DNA from: Leptospira gomenensis
GTDB taxonomy: Bacteria > Spirochaetota > Leptospiria > Leptospirales > Leptospiraceae
Assembly (NCBI RefSeq): GCF_004770155.1
Contig: NZ_RQFA01000072.1
Coordinates: 16,001-80,000 of the forward strand
DNA: 64,000 bases
Direction: 5' to 3'
The position numbers and the translations under genes were made by a program. This document shows positions 9,284 through 19,688 of this stretch, one piece after another. The stretch's first letter is position 1. Each line of letters begins with the position of its first letter. The notes under the pieces were generated by a model. That model was given only the letters and a program-made list of their open reading frames with translations. It searched no databases and had not been told where the DNA came from.

Positions 9284-10045
9284 TTATTTTTTGATCCTAT
9301 ATCCGGTTTTAAAAATCCACCAAATCAAAACGAGGCAGGCGGTGAGGAAGAGAGTGATCATCGTCAGGCTGATTCCTATGCTTACGTCCGCGATTTCATA
9401 AAAGCTCCAGCGGAACCCGCTCACGAGATAAAGTACAGGATTGAACATCGTGAGCTTCTGCCAAAAGGGCGGTAACATATTAGCCGAGTAAAAACTTCCT
9501 CCCAAAAACACAAGCGGGGTGACGACCAACATCGGAATGATTTGCAACTTTTCGAAACTGTCCGCCCAAATCCCGATGATGAATCCGAAAAGGCTGAACG
9601 ATACGGAAGTTAATAAAAGAAACAGAACCATAATCACGGGATGTGCGATCGTGACCGGAACGAACAACGAGGCCGTCGCTAACATGATCGTTCCGAGGAT
9701 CATCGACTTGGTGGCCGCGGCTCCTACGAAGCCGATCACGATTTCGACCATCGAAATGGGAGCGGCTAAAATTTCATACATGGTTCCCGTGAATTTCGGG
9801 AAGTAAATTCCGAACGAAGAATTCGAAATACTTTCCGTCAGAAGCGACAACATGATCAGACCGGGAACGATAAAGGATCCGTAGCCGACTCCGTTCACTT
9901 CCTGGATTCTGGAGCCGATCGCGGAGCCGAATACCACGAAGTACAAGGACGTGGATATAACCGGAGAAGCGATACTTTGAAACAAGGTTCTCCAAGTTCT
10001 GGACATTTCGAAGACATAGATGGATTTGATCGCGTGAAAATTCAT
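9284..10045 (-). CDS. ABC-2 type transporter permease
   Basis: The protein has 253 residues with about six membrane segments. It shows the ABC-2 signature region [20 protein letters not shown] near residues 180-200, where the family has a short amphipathic helix before the last segments. Its start overlaps the stop of the ATPase gene by 4 bases, giving tight coupling. Related exporters (YadGH-like) move lipids, polysaccharides or drugs out of the cell. The downstream reductase hints at a lipid, but this is not shown. Confidence 0.85.
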   Translation of the reverse strand: MNFHAIKSIYVFEMSRTWRTLFQSIASPVISTSLYFVVFGSAIGSRIQEVNGVGYGSFIVPGLIMLSLLTESISNSSFGIYFPKFTGTMYEILAAPISMVEIVIGFVGAAATKSMILGTIMLATASLFVPVTIAHPVIMVLFLLLTSVSFSLFGFIIGIWADSFEKLQIIPMLVVTPLVFLGGSFYSANMLPPFWQKLTMFNPVLYLVSGFRWSFYEIADVSIGISLTMITLFLTACLVLIWWIFKTGYRIKK

Positions 10046-10986
10046 TGTGATTCCTTTACTAATTGAACGAAAATTTCCTCGAGAGAACTTTGTGTAGTAT
10101 TCAAATCTTTGAATTCTATCTTCTCTTTTTTAAGATCGTGCAGTATCGCGGAAATTCCGTTCTGCTTCCTATTCGAATCGTAGGTATAAACGAGTTGTTC
10201 TCCGTTTTCGCCGAGTTCTAAACCTTTCGTTTTTAAGGAGGAAGGAATTTTTTTCAAAGGTTTGCTGAGTTCGAGGATGAGTTGTTTTTTTCCGAGTTTG
10301 CGCATCAATTCCCGCTTCTCTTCCACGAGAACCAATTCTCCTTTGTTGATGACCCCTATCCGGTCGGCGATCTCCTCCGCCTCCTCGATATAATGTGTGG
10401 TAAGGATGATCGTTACTCCGCTTTCGCGTAAGGAACGCACTATGTTCCACATATCCTTGCGCAATTCGACGTCCACTCCCGCAGTCGGTTCGTCCAAAAA
10501 AAGTATATTCGGTTCGTGCGCCAGCGCTTTGGCGATCAGGACTCTTCGTTTCATTCCGCCGGAGAGGGTCATGATCATCTGATCCTTTTTCTCCCATAGG
10601 GAAAGCGACTTCAGAATTTTTTCGATATAACTCGGATTAGGTGCTTTTCCATAAAGCCCTCGGGTGAAGCAGACCGAAACCCAGACGGATTCGAACGCGT
10701 GAACGCTTAATTCCTGAGGAACCAACCCGATCTGCGAGCGGGTAAAACGGTAGTCTTTTAGGATGTTTTTACCCGCGACTTCCACCGTTCCTCCGCTTGG
10801 ATTCACGATTCCGCAGATAACGGAGATCAAAGTGGTTTTGCCAGCTCCGTTCGGTCCTAACAAGGCGATGATCTCGCCTTTTTCGATTTCCAAAGAAACG
10901 TTTTTTAACGCTTGAAAACCGTTCGCGTATGACTTGGAAAGATTGACCACCGATACGATGGACGATTTCGTTTTTGTGTTTTTCAT
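10042..10986 (-). CDS. ABC transporter ATP-binding protein
   Basis: The protein has 314 residues. It shows Walker [10 protein letters not shown] near residue 43, signature [15 protein letters not shown], Walker [13 protein letters not shown] and a switch His in [13 protein letters not shown]-terminal extension of about 90 residues follows, as in the DrrA/NatA type of ABC-2 exporter ATPases. First gene of the ATPase-permease-reductase operon. All ATPase motifs are intact. The substrate is unknown. Confidence 0.9.
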   Translation of the reverse strand: MKNTKTKSSIVSVVNLSKSYANGFQALKNVSLEIEKGEIIALLGPNGAGKTTLISVICGIVNPSGGTVEVAGKNILKDYRFTRSQIGLVPQELSVHAFESVWVSVCFTRGLYGKAPNPSYIEKILKSLSLWEKKDQMIMTLSGGMKRRVLIAKALAHEPNILFLDEPTAGVDVELRKDMWNIVRSLRESGVTIILTTHYIEEAEEIADRIGVINKGELVLVEEKRELMRKLGKKQLILELSKPLKKIPSSLKTKGLELGENGEQLVYTYDSNRKQNGISAILHDLKKEKIEFKDLNTTQSSLEEIFVQLVKESQ

Positions 10987-11123
10987 AACGGATTTATTCC
11001 GATCTTATACGATCTTGAAATATCAAACGTAGGGAAACGCTTCCGTTCGGTCAGCCTCAATTTCGGAATTTCGCCAAATTCGAATCGTATGTTCGAATGA
11101 AAATCGTTCTTTAAAGCCCTATT

Positions 11124-12986
11124 TCAAATTCTAAAACCGGTGTTTCGTTCCTTTCGAGTTTCGATTCCGAGCTGCCACGACTCGGGATCGCCCGCGAGTA
11201 TCACTTGTTTTTTTGCGCGTGTGATCCCCGTATAAAGTATATTGCGGTTTAATAGACGGTCCTTCGTTTTTTCGTCCTCGGAGGATAGGGACTCGGGGAG
11301 ATATATTAAAATTGTATCATATTCCGAGCCTTGACTTTTGTGTATGGTCGTTACGAAGGCGGGCTCGTGTTTCGGCAGGGTATCTAATGCGAACGGAAAA
11401 AGCCTACGATCGATCGGGAACACCGCGCGAAGTTCGGCGGTGGTATGCGTTTTTAAAACGATTCCAACGTCCCCGTTAAAAAGTTTACGACTAGGATCGT
11501 TCTGCGAAATGAGAATCGGAAGCCCCGAAAAATATAATCCTTGAGCGAGACGTATCGATTGGATGCGCACGTCGCCTAATTCTCGTTTGCCGAAAAGATC
11601 GCGCGCCGCCAAACCCATCAGTTTGTTTTGTATCGTTTCGACTCCGCGCGGTCCTTTGCGGTAAAGGGTTAGGCAACGGAATCCGCCGATTTCTTTAAGG
11701 AAGGTCTCATAAAAGGAATCGTCGTTTAAAGTCTCCTCGTCGATCCTCCAAGATGATATCCGTCGGATTTGGGGATAAAACATATCCTTCCATAGTAGTT
11801 CGATTACTTCGTCTCGCGAGGAAAAGTCGGGCCGTTTAGAGGACGAACCTCGGAGCCAAACCACTTCGCTTTGGTAGGCTACGTCGTCGCCGATCCGATC
11901 TGTTCGCGGGAATGTTTCGTCTATTCTGGCGCCCAGATTCAAATTATCATTAGAATATTCTAATATTTCCTCGGCTAAAGAAACGATTTTCGAAGGTTTT
12001 CCGTCAGCCCCCGGTTTTTGGCGGTTGCTTTCCTCGAGTTTGGAAACGAATGAGCCTTTGAATGAATCGAACGCGTTGAGAAAGTCGCTTAATACCGCCC
12101 CTTTTTCGACCGAGGGGAGTTGGTTCGGATCTCCGATCAAAATTAGGCGAAACGGCAAACCCGAGTCGGAGATTCGTTTTTCGGGAAGCGCTCGGAACAA
12201 AGATACCATAAGATCGAGATCTATCATGGACACTTCGTCAACCACGATCAAACGATGAGGAAGACGTCGGTCTTTCCCGTAATAAAAATCGCCTAATCGT
12301 TGTTTGTAAGAAAGCAGCCCGTGAACGGTACCTCCGCGTAAAAACGAATATGTTTTCGAATCGGAAAGTTTGGCCAGATTTTCCAGCAGGGATTCGGTGA
12401 GTCTTTGCGCTGCCCTACCGGTCGGTGCGACTAACGCTATCTCTTCGTGTGAAGGTAATTGATCCAATCGTTTTAGGATTTCCAGGATGAAGGCTATTAC
12501 GGTGGTTTTTCCGGTTCCCGGGCCGCCGCTTATGATTCGGAACGGAGAGGCGAGACAGGATAAAACGGCTTCGATCTGCCCTTTTTTCAGAGTAAAACTT
12601 GCGGATTGAAGATCCGCTAAAATCGCATTCGCGTTTTCTAAATCGATTTGGAAAGAGGGTGTGTCCCTGATTTCATTCCTTAAAAGATTTTCGAGTTCGG
12701 TTTTGTTCCGATAAGTCTTTTCGAAATAAGCCCATTCTTCGCCTTCGAATTTGCTGACGATCAAACCGGGAGGTTTCGTTTTCAAAAACTCCTTCCACTC
12801 GGGTTTAACTCGAACACAAAGACCGCCCTCACGTCCTGTATTCAAGAGTTCGTTTAACATTTCTAAAAGAACGGGTTCGAATTCCTTGAGGTTTTCCGCG
12901 CTTTTGCCGCGTTTCCTGTCGGAGATTAAGCCGAGGAGATCTTCTTTTAATTTTTCCGCAAAGGGCGAATATCGTTCATCGTTCAT
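11124..12986 (-). CDS. recD: RecD, 5'-3' helicase subunit of exonuclease V
   Basis: The ATG at 12986 is chosen because it overlaps the recB stop by 4 bases (ATGA) and has GGGAG upstream; a longer frame to 13061 would bury it in recB. The protein has 620 residues. It shows Walker A SGGPGTGKTTV, DExx motif VVDEVSMIDLDLM, and motifs V/VI in TTIHKSQGSEYDTI and YTGITRAKK. RecD is the fast 5'-3' motor of RecBCD, which unwinds broken ends for recombination. Last gene of recC-recB-recD. Confidence 0.93.
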   Translation of the reverse strand: MNDERYSPFAEKLKEDLLGLISDRKRGKSAENLKEFEPVLLEMLNELLNTGREGGLCVRVKPEWKEFLKTKPPGLIVSKFEGEEWAYFEKTYRNKTELENLLRNEIRDTPSFQIDLENANAILADLQSASFTLKKGQIEAVLSCLASPFRIISGGPGTGKTTVIAFILEILKRLDQLPSHEEIALVAPTGRAAQRLTESLLENLAKLSDSKTYSFLRGGTVHGLLSYKQRLGDFYYGKDRRLPHRLIVVDEVSMIDLDLMVSLFRALPEKRISDSGLPFRLILIGDPNQLPSVEKGAVLSDFLNAFDSFKGSFVSKLEESNRQKPGADGKPSKIVSLAEEILEYSNDNLNLGARIDETFPRTDRIGDDVAYQSEVVWLRGSSSKRPDFSSRDEVIELLWKDMFYPQIRRISSWRIDEETLNDDSFYETFLKEIGGFRCLTLYRKGPRGVETIQNKLMGLAARDLFGKRELGDVRIQSIRLAQGLYFSGLPILISQNDPSRKLFNGDVGIVLKTHTTAELRAVFPIDRRLFPFALDTLPKHEPAFVTTIHKSQGSEYDTILIYLPESLSSEDEKTKDRLLNRNILYTGITRAKKQVILAGDPESWQLGIETRKERNTGFRI

Positions 12987-15900
12987 CTTTTCGTCTCCCA
13001 CCAAATTTCCGTTAGTTGTTTGACGGACTCGAAAATACGATTTAATCTTTGCGGGGACCAATCGAAGTCCGAATAGATTCCGCGACTTTCCTCCGCTTTC
13101 ATGCCGCGGAGAAATAGGTAGAACACGCCTCCCGTTTTTTCTAACGCTTTCTCTTCTCCAAAAAGATTAACCAGATAGCGGTGAAGAATCAACGCGTAAA
13201 TATCACGTTGCAGATCGTAACGAGCGTCCTGAGCCTCCACCGCCTCCTTTAAGGAAACGGGAGAATAATCCTCGAGAAGATTGGATTTATAATCCGCGAG
13301 ATAAAAACGCTCGCCGACTTTAAATACAAGATCGATGGAACCTTTCAGGAAATTTCCCGCGGTTTTTCCGTCCGGATCCAGATCGAAGTGAAAGTCCATT
13401 TCGGCGATACGATGTTCTTCGCTTAATTCCGAAAGTTTAAAGTTGGATCCGTCGTTTAACGGAATACGGGCGTTTAAAGCGTTCCATACGATTTCTACCG
13501 CACGTTTACGTCGTTTTTCCAGCTCCGCATCCGTATTACGCGCGTTATGCGGTATAAGCCGATAAAAATCCAAATGTTTGTCGATCCGCGTCGCGATTTT
13601 TTGATCCTTTAAAATTTCCTTCGGTTCTTTATTCCCGAAAAACGCGAAATCGGATTCCTCCAAAAGTAGATGAAGAAACGAACCGGCGGCCGCCGAAGAA
13701 GGGAGCGGATCCTCGAACGTCGATAAAAAATCCTCCGCTTCGTCCGATTTTAAAAAGGAAGATTCCTCGAGCGCGGTTAGGGAATCGTTCTCTCCGTCCA
13801 TTCTCGTTTTGATCGAGGAATAACTGTGCAGACCTACGGTTTTATTACCGTCTTCGTGTTTTAAAAACAAGGGAGAAGGACGCACGTAAGTCGTCGTCTG
13901 CTCTTCGTTTTGCTCGCGAATTCGATCCGTTGATTTCGGGTACCATAATATTCTATGGAATAATTTAGGATCGGGGTCGTTGTCCAAAATGGATTTCAAT
14001 CTAGGATAAAGAATTTTATAATATGCTGAATCTCTTGTTTTCGGATGGTTGGTCGGATTGAAGAATGGAAGATAAAGCCTTACTTTTGGGCGAGTGATTC
14101 CCACGTAAAGAAGACGTTTGTTCTCGTTAAGATTGTTAAACGAATACAGGTTTTTGCCAGTCGTTTTCGCCTCTTCGTCTTCGTCCCAGAGATTCAATTT
14201 CCAGATTCTTTTTCCGGATTCGTCCGTTGCCGGGTATTCGTATACGTCCGGTATGAAGTTGCCCGATAGATGAAACAGGAATACGATCGGCCATTCTAAA
14301 CCTTTGGAAGCGTGCAAAGTAAGAATCTGAACGGCTTTTTTTTCCGTTTCCCTTTCGAACAACGGCAACTCTTCTTCGTTTTTTCTTTCGGTTTGAAGTC
14401 GTATTAATTCCTGTAAAACCTCTTCGAGCCCCGATTGATTCGCGATTTGAAACTGGAGCAATTTTCTGAAAATCTGTCTGTAGTTCGTCCTTTTTCTTTC
14501 CCAGTCGATATCGGTATTCTCTTCGGTAAGAAAAATTCGACTATCCTCCTCGATGGATCGAAATAACTCGGCAAACCTTCTTTCCGAAGCGAGTTTTTTC
14601 CATCGATCCAAAACGGATTTCTCGTAGGAATCGATCGAATGTTCGTCGAAGAACGTTAGACGATCCGGATGAACCCGGAAAAGATCCCCCAAAAGAAGTT
14701 TACGATACGAGGACGGTTTGTTCGGATCCGAAAGACATTCGAGGATATTAGAGATTTGAATCGATTCCGACGACTGATAGATCCCTTCCTGCTTGTAAAA
14801 GGAACAGGGAATACCGGAAAGTTTTAACGTCTGTTCGACGAGTTTTCCTTCCGCTTTACTTTTTACCAAAACGGCGATCTCATCGTAGTTTATAATTTTC
14901 TCATGTATTGCCGATCCATCCTCGTTTTTGATCCGGTAACGAAACGGGGAAGGGCCTTGGCAGAGTTTCAATATTTCCTCCGCGACGAATTTCGACCAAG
15001 CGGTTCTATATTCGTCCGCTTTCCAGGAATCTTTTCCCTGAAAGTCAACGATTTGAACGGGACCTTCCGCATAGGATTCGCTCAGGAGAATTTTAGCGTC
15101 TTTTTCAGGCGGATCCACTTCGGAGTATTCGATGGGTTCGTTTTCGAAACCGATTTCGAAAATCGGGAAAAAACTTTTTTCTCCGAATTTTCCGGAAAAG
15201 ATTTCGTTATAGGCTTCGATCAATTCCGGTACGGACCTATAGTTGACGTTTAACGAAACGTTTTCCGCGTCGAATTTTTTCAGATCCGATTTGGCGCGAA
15301 GATAAGTCCCTATATCCGCGCCTCTGAATCCGTAGATCGATTGTTTCGGATCGCCGATCAAATAAAGCGCGCGCTCCGGTACGGGGTTTTCCAAAAATAA
15401 TGTTAGAAAAATCTTATATTGATTCGAGTCGGTATCCTGGAACTCGTCGAGAATCCCCACTTTATAACGATCGTATAACGCCTGTTTGAGGTGCGGATTT
15501 TCCAGTGCCTTTACGGTTTTGAATATCATCTGGTCGTAAGTCATCCATTCGCCGGTTTCGAATTCCGCCTCTACGGATTTTTTCGCGGCCAAGGTCGTCT
15601 TTTGAAGAAAGTTATTCTCATCGAACGGAGATTCGTCGTCCCGATACGGATACTCCTTTCCGCCGAGCAGTTTTGTTCCGGCCGAGAGAATCTTTTCCTT
15701 TCGGGAAAAATAGTCCGATCCTTTCAGTAATATTTCCAGCCGATCCGTAGGAATCAGTCCGTCCCATTCGCCGTGTTGAATTTCGTAAAGGGCGGCTTCC
15801 ATTCTTTCCCTTGCATCCGTTAGGATCCACCGATCGGAGGTTCCCGTTTCCACGGGATATTCACGCAGAATCATATTACAAAAACCGTGTATAGTCGAGA

Positions 15901-16147
15901 TCGTCACCTGATCGAGTTCTCGAGCCTCCTTGTTTAATCCGGTGCGGATCAGTTTTTTTCTGAGTCTTTCCTTCAACTCGCCCGCCGCCTTTTCGGTGTA
16001 GGTGAGAACTAAAATTTCCTTCAACGGAATACGATGATGCTGGATCAGATCGCCCACTATTTCCATGATCGTATATGTTTTACCGGTCCCCGCAGAGGCT
16101 TCGACAAAACAGGATTTAAGCGGAAAGGGTCTGGGTAAGTGGGTCAC
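12983..16147 (-). CDS. recB: RecB, helicase-nuclease subunit of exonuclease V
   Basis: GTG at 16147 is chosen. It overlaps the recC stop as GTGA and has GGAG nine bases upstream, whereas TTG at 16162 lacks a good site. The protein has 1,054 residues. It shows Walker A VEASAGTGKTYTI, DExx motif LDEFQDTDSNQYKIF and LTLHASKGLEWP. The C-terminal nuclease domain has GSIDLVF, LADYKSN (D-x-K) and YDLQRDIYALIL, so nuclease activity is probably intact. E. coli RecB is somewhat longer. RecB carries the 3'-5' motor and the only nuclease site of the complex. Confidence 0.95.
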   Translation of the reverse strand: MTHLPRPFPLKSCFVEASAGTGKTYTIMEIVGDLIQHHRIPLKEILVLTYTEKAAGELKERLRKKLIRTGLNKEARELDQVTISTIHGFCNMILREYPVETGTSDRWILTDARERMEAALYEIQHGEWDGLIPTDRLEILLKGSDYFSRKEKILSAGTKLLGGKEYPYRDDESPFDENNFLQKTTLAAKKSVEAEFETGEWMTYDQMIFKTVKALENPHLKQALYDRYKVGILDEFQDTDSNQYKIFLTLFLENPVPERALYLIGDPKQSIYGFRGADIGTYLRAKSDLKKFDAENVSLNVNYRSVPELIEAYNEIFSGKFGEKSFFPIFEIGFENEPIEYSEVDPPEKDAKILLSESYAEGPVQIVDFQGKDSWKADEYRTAWSKFVAEEILKLCQGPSPFRYRIKNEDGSAIHEKIINYDEIAVLVKSKAEGKLVEQTLKLSGIPCSFYKQEGIYQSSESIQISNILECLSDPNKPSSYRKLLLGDLFRVHPDRLTFFDEHSIDSYEKSVLDRWKKLASERRFAELFRSIEEDSRIFLTEENTDIDWERKRTNYRQIFRKLLQFQIANQSGLEEVLQELIRLQTERKNEEELPLFERETEKKAVQILTLHASKGLEWPIVFLFHLSGNFIPDVYEYPATDESGKRIWKLNLWDEDEEAKTTGKNLYSFNNLNENKRLLYVGITRPKVRLYLPFFNPTNHPKTRDSAYYKILYPRLKSILDNDPDPKLFHRILWYPKSTDRIREQNEEQTTTYVRPSPLFLKHEDGNKTVGLHSYSSIKTRMDGENDSLTALEESSFLKSDEAEDFLSTFEDPLPSSAAAGSFLHLLLEESDFAFFGNKEPKEILKDQKIATRIDKHLDFYRLIPHNARNTDAELEKRRKRAVEIVWNALNARIPLNDGSNFKLSELSEEHRIAEMDFHFDLDPDGKTAGNFLKGSIDLVFKVGERFYLADYKSNLLEDYSPVSLKEAVEAQDARYDLQRDIYALILHRYLVNLFGEEKALEKTGGVFYLFLRGMKAEESRGIYSDFDWSPQRLNRIFESVKQLTEIWWETKR

Positions 16148-19100
16148 GATTTTTTTCTCCAATCCAGAAAGGGTTTATAAAAATCACGGGCCCACGTTAT
16201 GCGCGATTTTAAAATGAGATCCTTCGTTTCGGGATAAATTTTCAGGAGCGAGGAAAGTCCCTCTTTGACCGAGCTCAATTCCTCCTTTAGGAAGTTCTCC
16301 CAAGCGGATTGGTCCTCGTATTTCTGGATTCGATCGGGGGTTTCGGTTTTACCGCCGACTTGTATTTCGGAAAGATAATATTTTAAGAATGCCTTTCTCG
16401 GAAAAAAGACGGGTTCTTCCTTGACGTAATCGGAGACGATTTTTCCTAAATAATCCAAAGAGGTCTGAGGATCCGGGATTTCGTATTCCAAGATCATCGT
16501 ATTCTTGCTTTTCGAATTTTCGGAAGGTCTGGATTTGAATGAGTATATTTTAAAATTCTCATGAATGGAAGAAAATACTACGGAACTCAAAAAGGGGAAA
16601 CTCATCGTTTTCCAGTAGTCCTTGTGCGCGTGATAATCGTTTTCCGGTTTTTCTTCGAGCGTTTTGGATAAAATCCAATAATACGTTCCGTCTTTTTCCA
16701 CAACGTGTTCCCATTCTCCGCGGATGTTCAAAGTCCTTCCGTCCTTTAAGCTTACCCGTAGTTCGGGGAGTTTTTTGCAAACCGAATCGGGCAGGCCCGT
16801 GTCTCCGAGGCTGATATAACGGTGATATCTTCCGCCTCGCAGAATAGTATTCCAATTTTTTAATATATCTACGGTTTCCCCGAGATAACCGACCAGATCC
16901 GCTTCCTTTAGATTCGCGAATACGGACTGCGGGAATTTTGCGGAAGCCTTCCGCTTCTCCAATAACGGAGCGAGGTTGGACTTGATTTTATTTTCGTCCC
17001 AATCCCATTCGCCGAGGGAAGTCAGGGCGGGAAACATCAGGTTATGTATTTCCCTAAGGATGTCGGCTTCCGCGACCGCGTCCAAATCGAAAAGTTCCTC
17101 TTCGGATTTTTCGGCTTCCTCTTCCTCGAAATACATTCCCAATCTTTTTTTGAGATAAGAATCCAACGGATCGGCCAAAAATTGCGAAAGTTCGCGAACG
17201 TCCAACGAAGAAAAACCGAATTCGGTCGAGGAGGGTTTTAGTTCTTCGGGATTCTGAAAGCGTTTTAGTATATTAGAATTTTTGCGATCTTCATTCACCC
17301 AAATCCGCGCAAAGTCGTAACTGACCAATCCCTCTTCCATGGTTTGCGGTGAGTGTTCGTATCGGGCGCTATAGGAGTGGAGAGGAATTTTCAACGCCTG
17401 TTTTACTTCGAAATGTTCCATGATTTCTAAAAGATGAGAGCACGGTTCGAAGGTCTTGTCCTCTTGTAGGTTTTCGCCCACATAACTCAGAGTTAACGAA
17501 TCCTGCGCGGATTGGATCGTTTCCCATAATAAGGATTCCTGAATTTCCTTTTTGGAAAGATCCCAGTCCTCTTTGAAGTCTTTACGTAGGTCGAGCCCCG
17601 ATCGTTCCTGGGATCCGGGAAATTTTCCCTCGCCTAATCCTAATATGTAAACGTGTTTAAAGGGAATCGGGCGCATGGGCTGGAGAAGAGAAATCGTTAC
17701 TCCACCCGTTAAATACGCGCCTTTTCTGTAAGGGATCTGGTCGAAAATCTGATCGGTAATAAAACGAAGAAGTTCCACTCCTTCCCGTTCCGAATTGAAT
17801 TCCACGCCTATCCATTCGTTCAGGGCTTGTAACCAGGTGCGGAAAAGTTTGGCTTCCTGTTCTCGATCCGAATCCAACTCGAACAGATTTTCCAGAGCAT
17901 TCTTTAGAATATCTAAATATTCTAAACTGATTCCGGATCGGCTTCCGGAGAATGCGGTTAGGATCGCTCTTTTGGTTTCGACTATCGTCTCCCAGAATAT
18001 CGCGGTCGAGGCAGAGTGTTCGTCGGAGATACGATTTATGAGCGGGATTTTGTGGTTTTCCCAGGCGTTTTCCCGACTCAAGACTGAGGACAATCTGATT
18101 CTTCGGATGCCGTTGGATATCTGGAACGGGTCCGTTTCCCTGCCCGTTTCTTCGTATCGAATTCCGGATTCCTCGACCAGAGTTTCCAATTCCAAAACCG
18201 ATTCGCCGTCGAGTTGTAATTTTTTATGAAGTAGCGGATTGCGGAGAAGACGAAGTAGGTCTTCCTTTTTCATAAAAGGGCCCGAACAAAGATCCCAGAG
18301 ATTGTTCAGACCGCGATACAACAACGATGCTTCGTCGGCCTTTATGTCGGTAAGCGAATAGGGAATTTTTTTCCGAATCGGAGTCGGATCGCCCACGCCC
18401 GTCTCCTTTTGCAAAAGAATTCCTCCGTCTAACACCCATTCTACGGGACCGCGATACGTTTTCATGTCAGTCACCAATACGGCGAAGTCCAGATACGTGA
18501 GTTTCGGATTTCGATCCATTTTATATAGGATATCGTTCGCCACCGCCTCCATTTCCCGATACGGAGAAGGCGCGTTCCAAAATCGCACCGAGTGATCGGA
18601 GGTAGGCGTTTCCGATTCGAAACGTGCCGGATTTCCCCGCAAAAGACAGCGAAGCGACTCTAATTTCGGGGGATGTATATAAGAAGATTCTATTTTTTTT
18701 AAGTTATATTCGATCGCTCCGGAAATTCTGGAAACGATATGGGCCTGAGGATCCGCCCATCGTACGGGGCCTGCTTCTTCTTTCGATTCAGTCGTCTCGG
18801 TTGACCCCGAGTAAAATTGGTAAAGATGCACCGAAGTTCCGTCCTTTTCGGACATCGACTTTAGGATTTCCAAATAAGTGTCCGATAGGTTCGACAAACA
18901 GAAGAAATGGATCGTATGAAACGTTTCCGGGATCCGTTTTGCTTTTTTGGCAACTTCGCTTAACAAAAATTGGTTGAGGGTGGACGGCTTCTTCGAATCC
19001 AAAAAAACGTCCTGGTAAACGCGTTTTTCGAAACGATAGTAATCCTTGTCCTGGGGTAGCGGCGACGATCGACGGGATATTTTGGGTATTAAAACGCCTT

Positions 19101-19560
19101 TTTCTTCGGCCCAAGATTCTATCCATCCGGATCGATTGAGTTCGTAATCCTTAAAAAGGGAAATGAGCGCGGAGGAAAGGGAAAAGACGCGCGGCATACT
19201 CCGCAAAAACACATTCAAAAATTTGAATTCGCTTTCGTTCCGATTTCGAAGAAGATAGGATAGTATTTTCCTTTGGTTCGCTTCGTGACTGGGAAACGGT
19301 CTTTCCGCGGGTTCGTATTCCATTTCGGCTCTTCGACAATAATATTCTTCGAGAGCTTTTTCCAAAAACAGAAACCGTACATTCGTGGTCAATCCGCCTA
19401 TTCGGGCCAGATTCAGATTGAGCCAGAGTTTCATATTCGTGCTCGGGATCACGACGATGGGAGCGCGGAGCGGTGCGCGTCTTTGTTCTTCTATTATATT
19501 TTTTGAAAGTTCCCGTGCGATGTCGTGAAGGGATAGACTTGTTACGTGTGTGATCGACAA
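16144..19560 (-). CDS. recC: RecC, Chi-recognition subunit of exonuclease V
   Basis: The protein has 1,138 residues, close to the E. coli length. The start appears to be TTG at 19560, with AAGAGGA just upstream. The opening IVVIPSTNMKLWLNLNLARI and a middle segment VYILGLGEGKFPGSQ match RecC, a helicase-like scaffold that lost its ATPase motifs, splits the DNA strands and reads Chi. First gene of recC-recB-recD. The 4-base overlaps suggest translational coupling to fix subunit ratios. The Chi sequence of this organism cannot be read from this window. Confidence 0.92.
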   Translation of the reverse strand: MSITHVTSLSLHDIARELSKNIIEEQRRAPLRAPIVVIPSTNMKLWLNLNLARIGGLTTNVRFLFLEKALEEYYCRRAEMEYEPAERPFPSHEANQRKILSYLLRNRNESEFKFLNVFLRSMPRVFSLSSALISLFKDYELNRSGWIESWAEEKGVLIPKISRRSSPLPQDKDYYRFEKRVYQDVFLDSKKPSTLNQFLLSEVAKKAKRIPETFHTIHFFCLSNLSDTYLEILKSMSEKDGTSVHLYQFYSGSTETTESKEEAGPVRWADPQAHIVSRISGAIEYNLKKIESSYIHPPKLESLRCLLRGNPARFESETPTSDHSVRFWNAPSPYREMEAVANDILYKMDRNPKLTYLDFAVLVTDMKTYRGPVEWVLDGGILLQKETGVGDPTPIRKKIPYSLTDIKADEASLLYRGLNNLWDLCSGPFMKKEDLLRLLRNPLLHKKLQLDGESVLELETLVEESGIRYEETGRETDPFQISNGIRRIRLSSVLSRENAWENHKIPLINRISDEHSASTAIFWETIVETKRAILTAFSGSRSGISLEYLDILKNALENLFELDSDREQEAKLFRTWLQALNEWIGVEFNSEREGVELLRFITDQIFDQIPYRKGAYLTGGVTISLLQPMRPIPFKHVYILGLGEGKFPGSQERSGLDLRKDFKEDWDLSKKEIQESLLWETIQSAQDSLTLSYVGENLQEDKTFEPCSHLLEIMEHFEVKQALKIPLHSYSARYEHSPQTMEEGLVSYDFARIWVNEDRKNSNILKRFQNPEELKPSSTEFGFSSLDVRELSQFLADPLDSYLKKRLGMYFEEEEAEKSEEELFDLDAVAEADILREIHNLMFPALTSLGEWDWDENKIKSNLAPLLEKRKASAKFPQSVFANLKEADLVGYLGETVDILKNWNTILRGGRYHRYISLGDTGLPDSVCKKLPELRVSLKDGRTLNIRGEWEHVVEKDGTYYWILSKTLEEKPENDYHAHKDYWKTMSFPFLSSVVFSSIHENFKIYSFKSRPSENSKSKNTMILEYEIPDPQTSLDYLGKIVSDYVKEEPVFFPRKAFLKYYLSEIQVGGKTETPDRIQKYEDQSAWENFLKEELSSVKEGLSSLLKIYPETKDLILKSRITWARDFYKPFLDWRKKS

Positions 19561-19688
19561 ACGGTTCCTCTTAAATACTTTCCTTATACGAGCATTCCCG
19601 TAAAAGCTCGGCTTGGCAAGTAATTCCGTTCGTGAAATCGTAAGTAAAATCCCTTGTCATTCCCGGGGCCGGCTGAATCCTGATCCGT

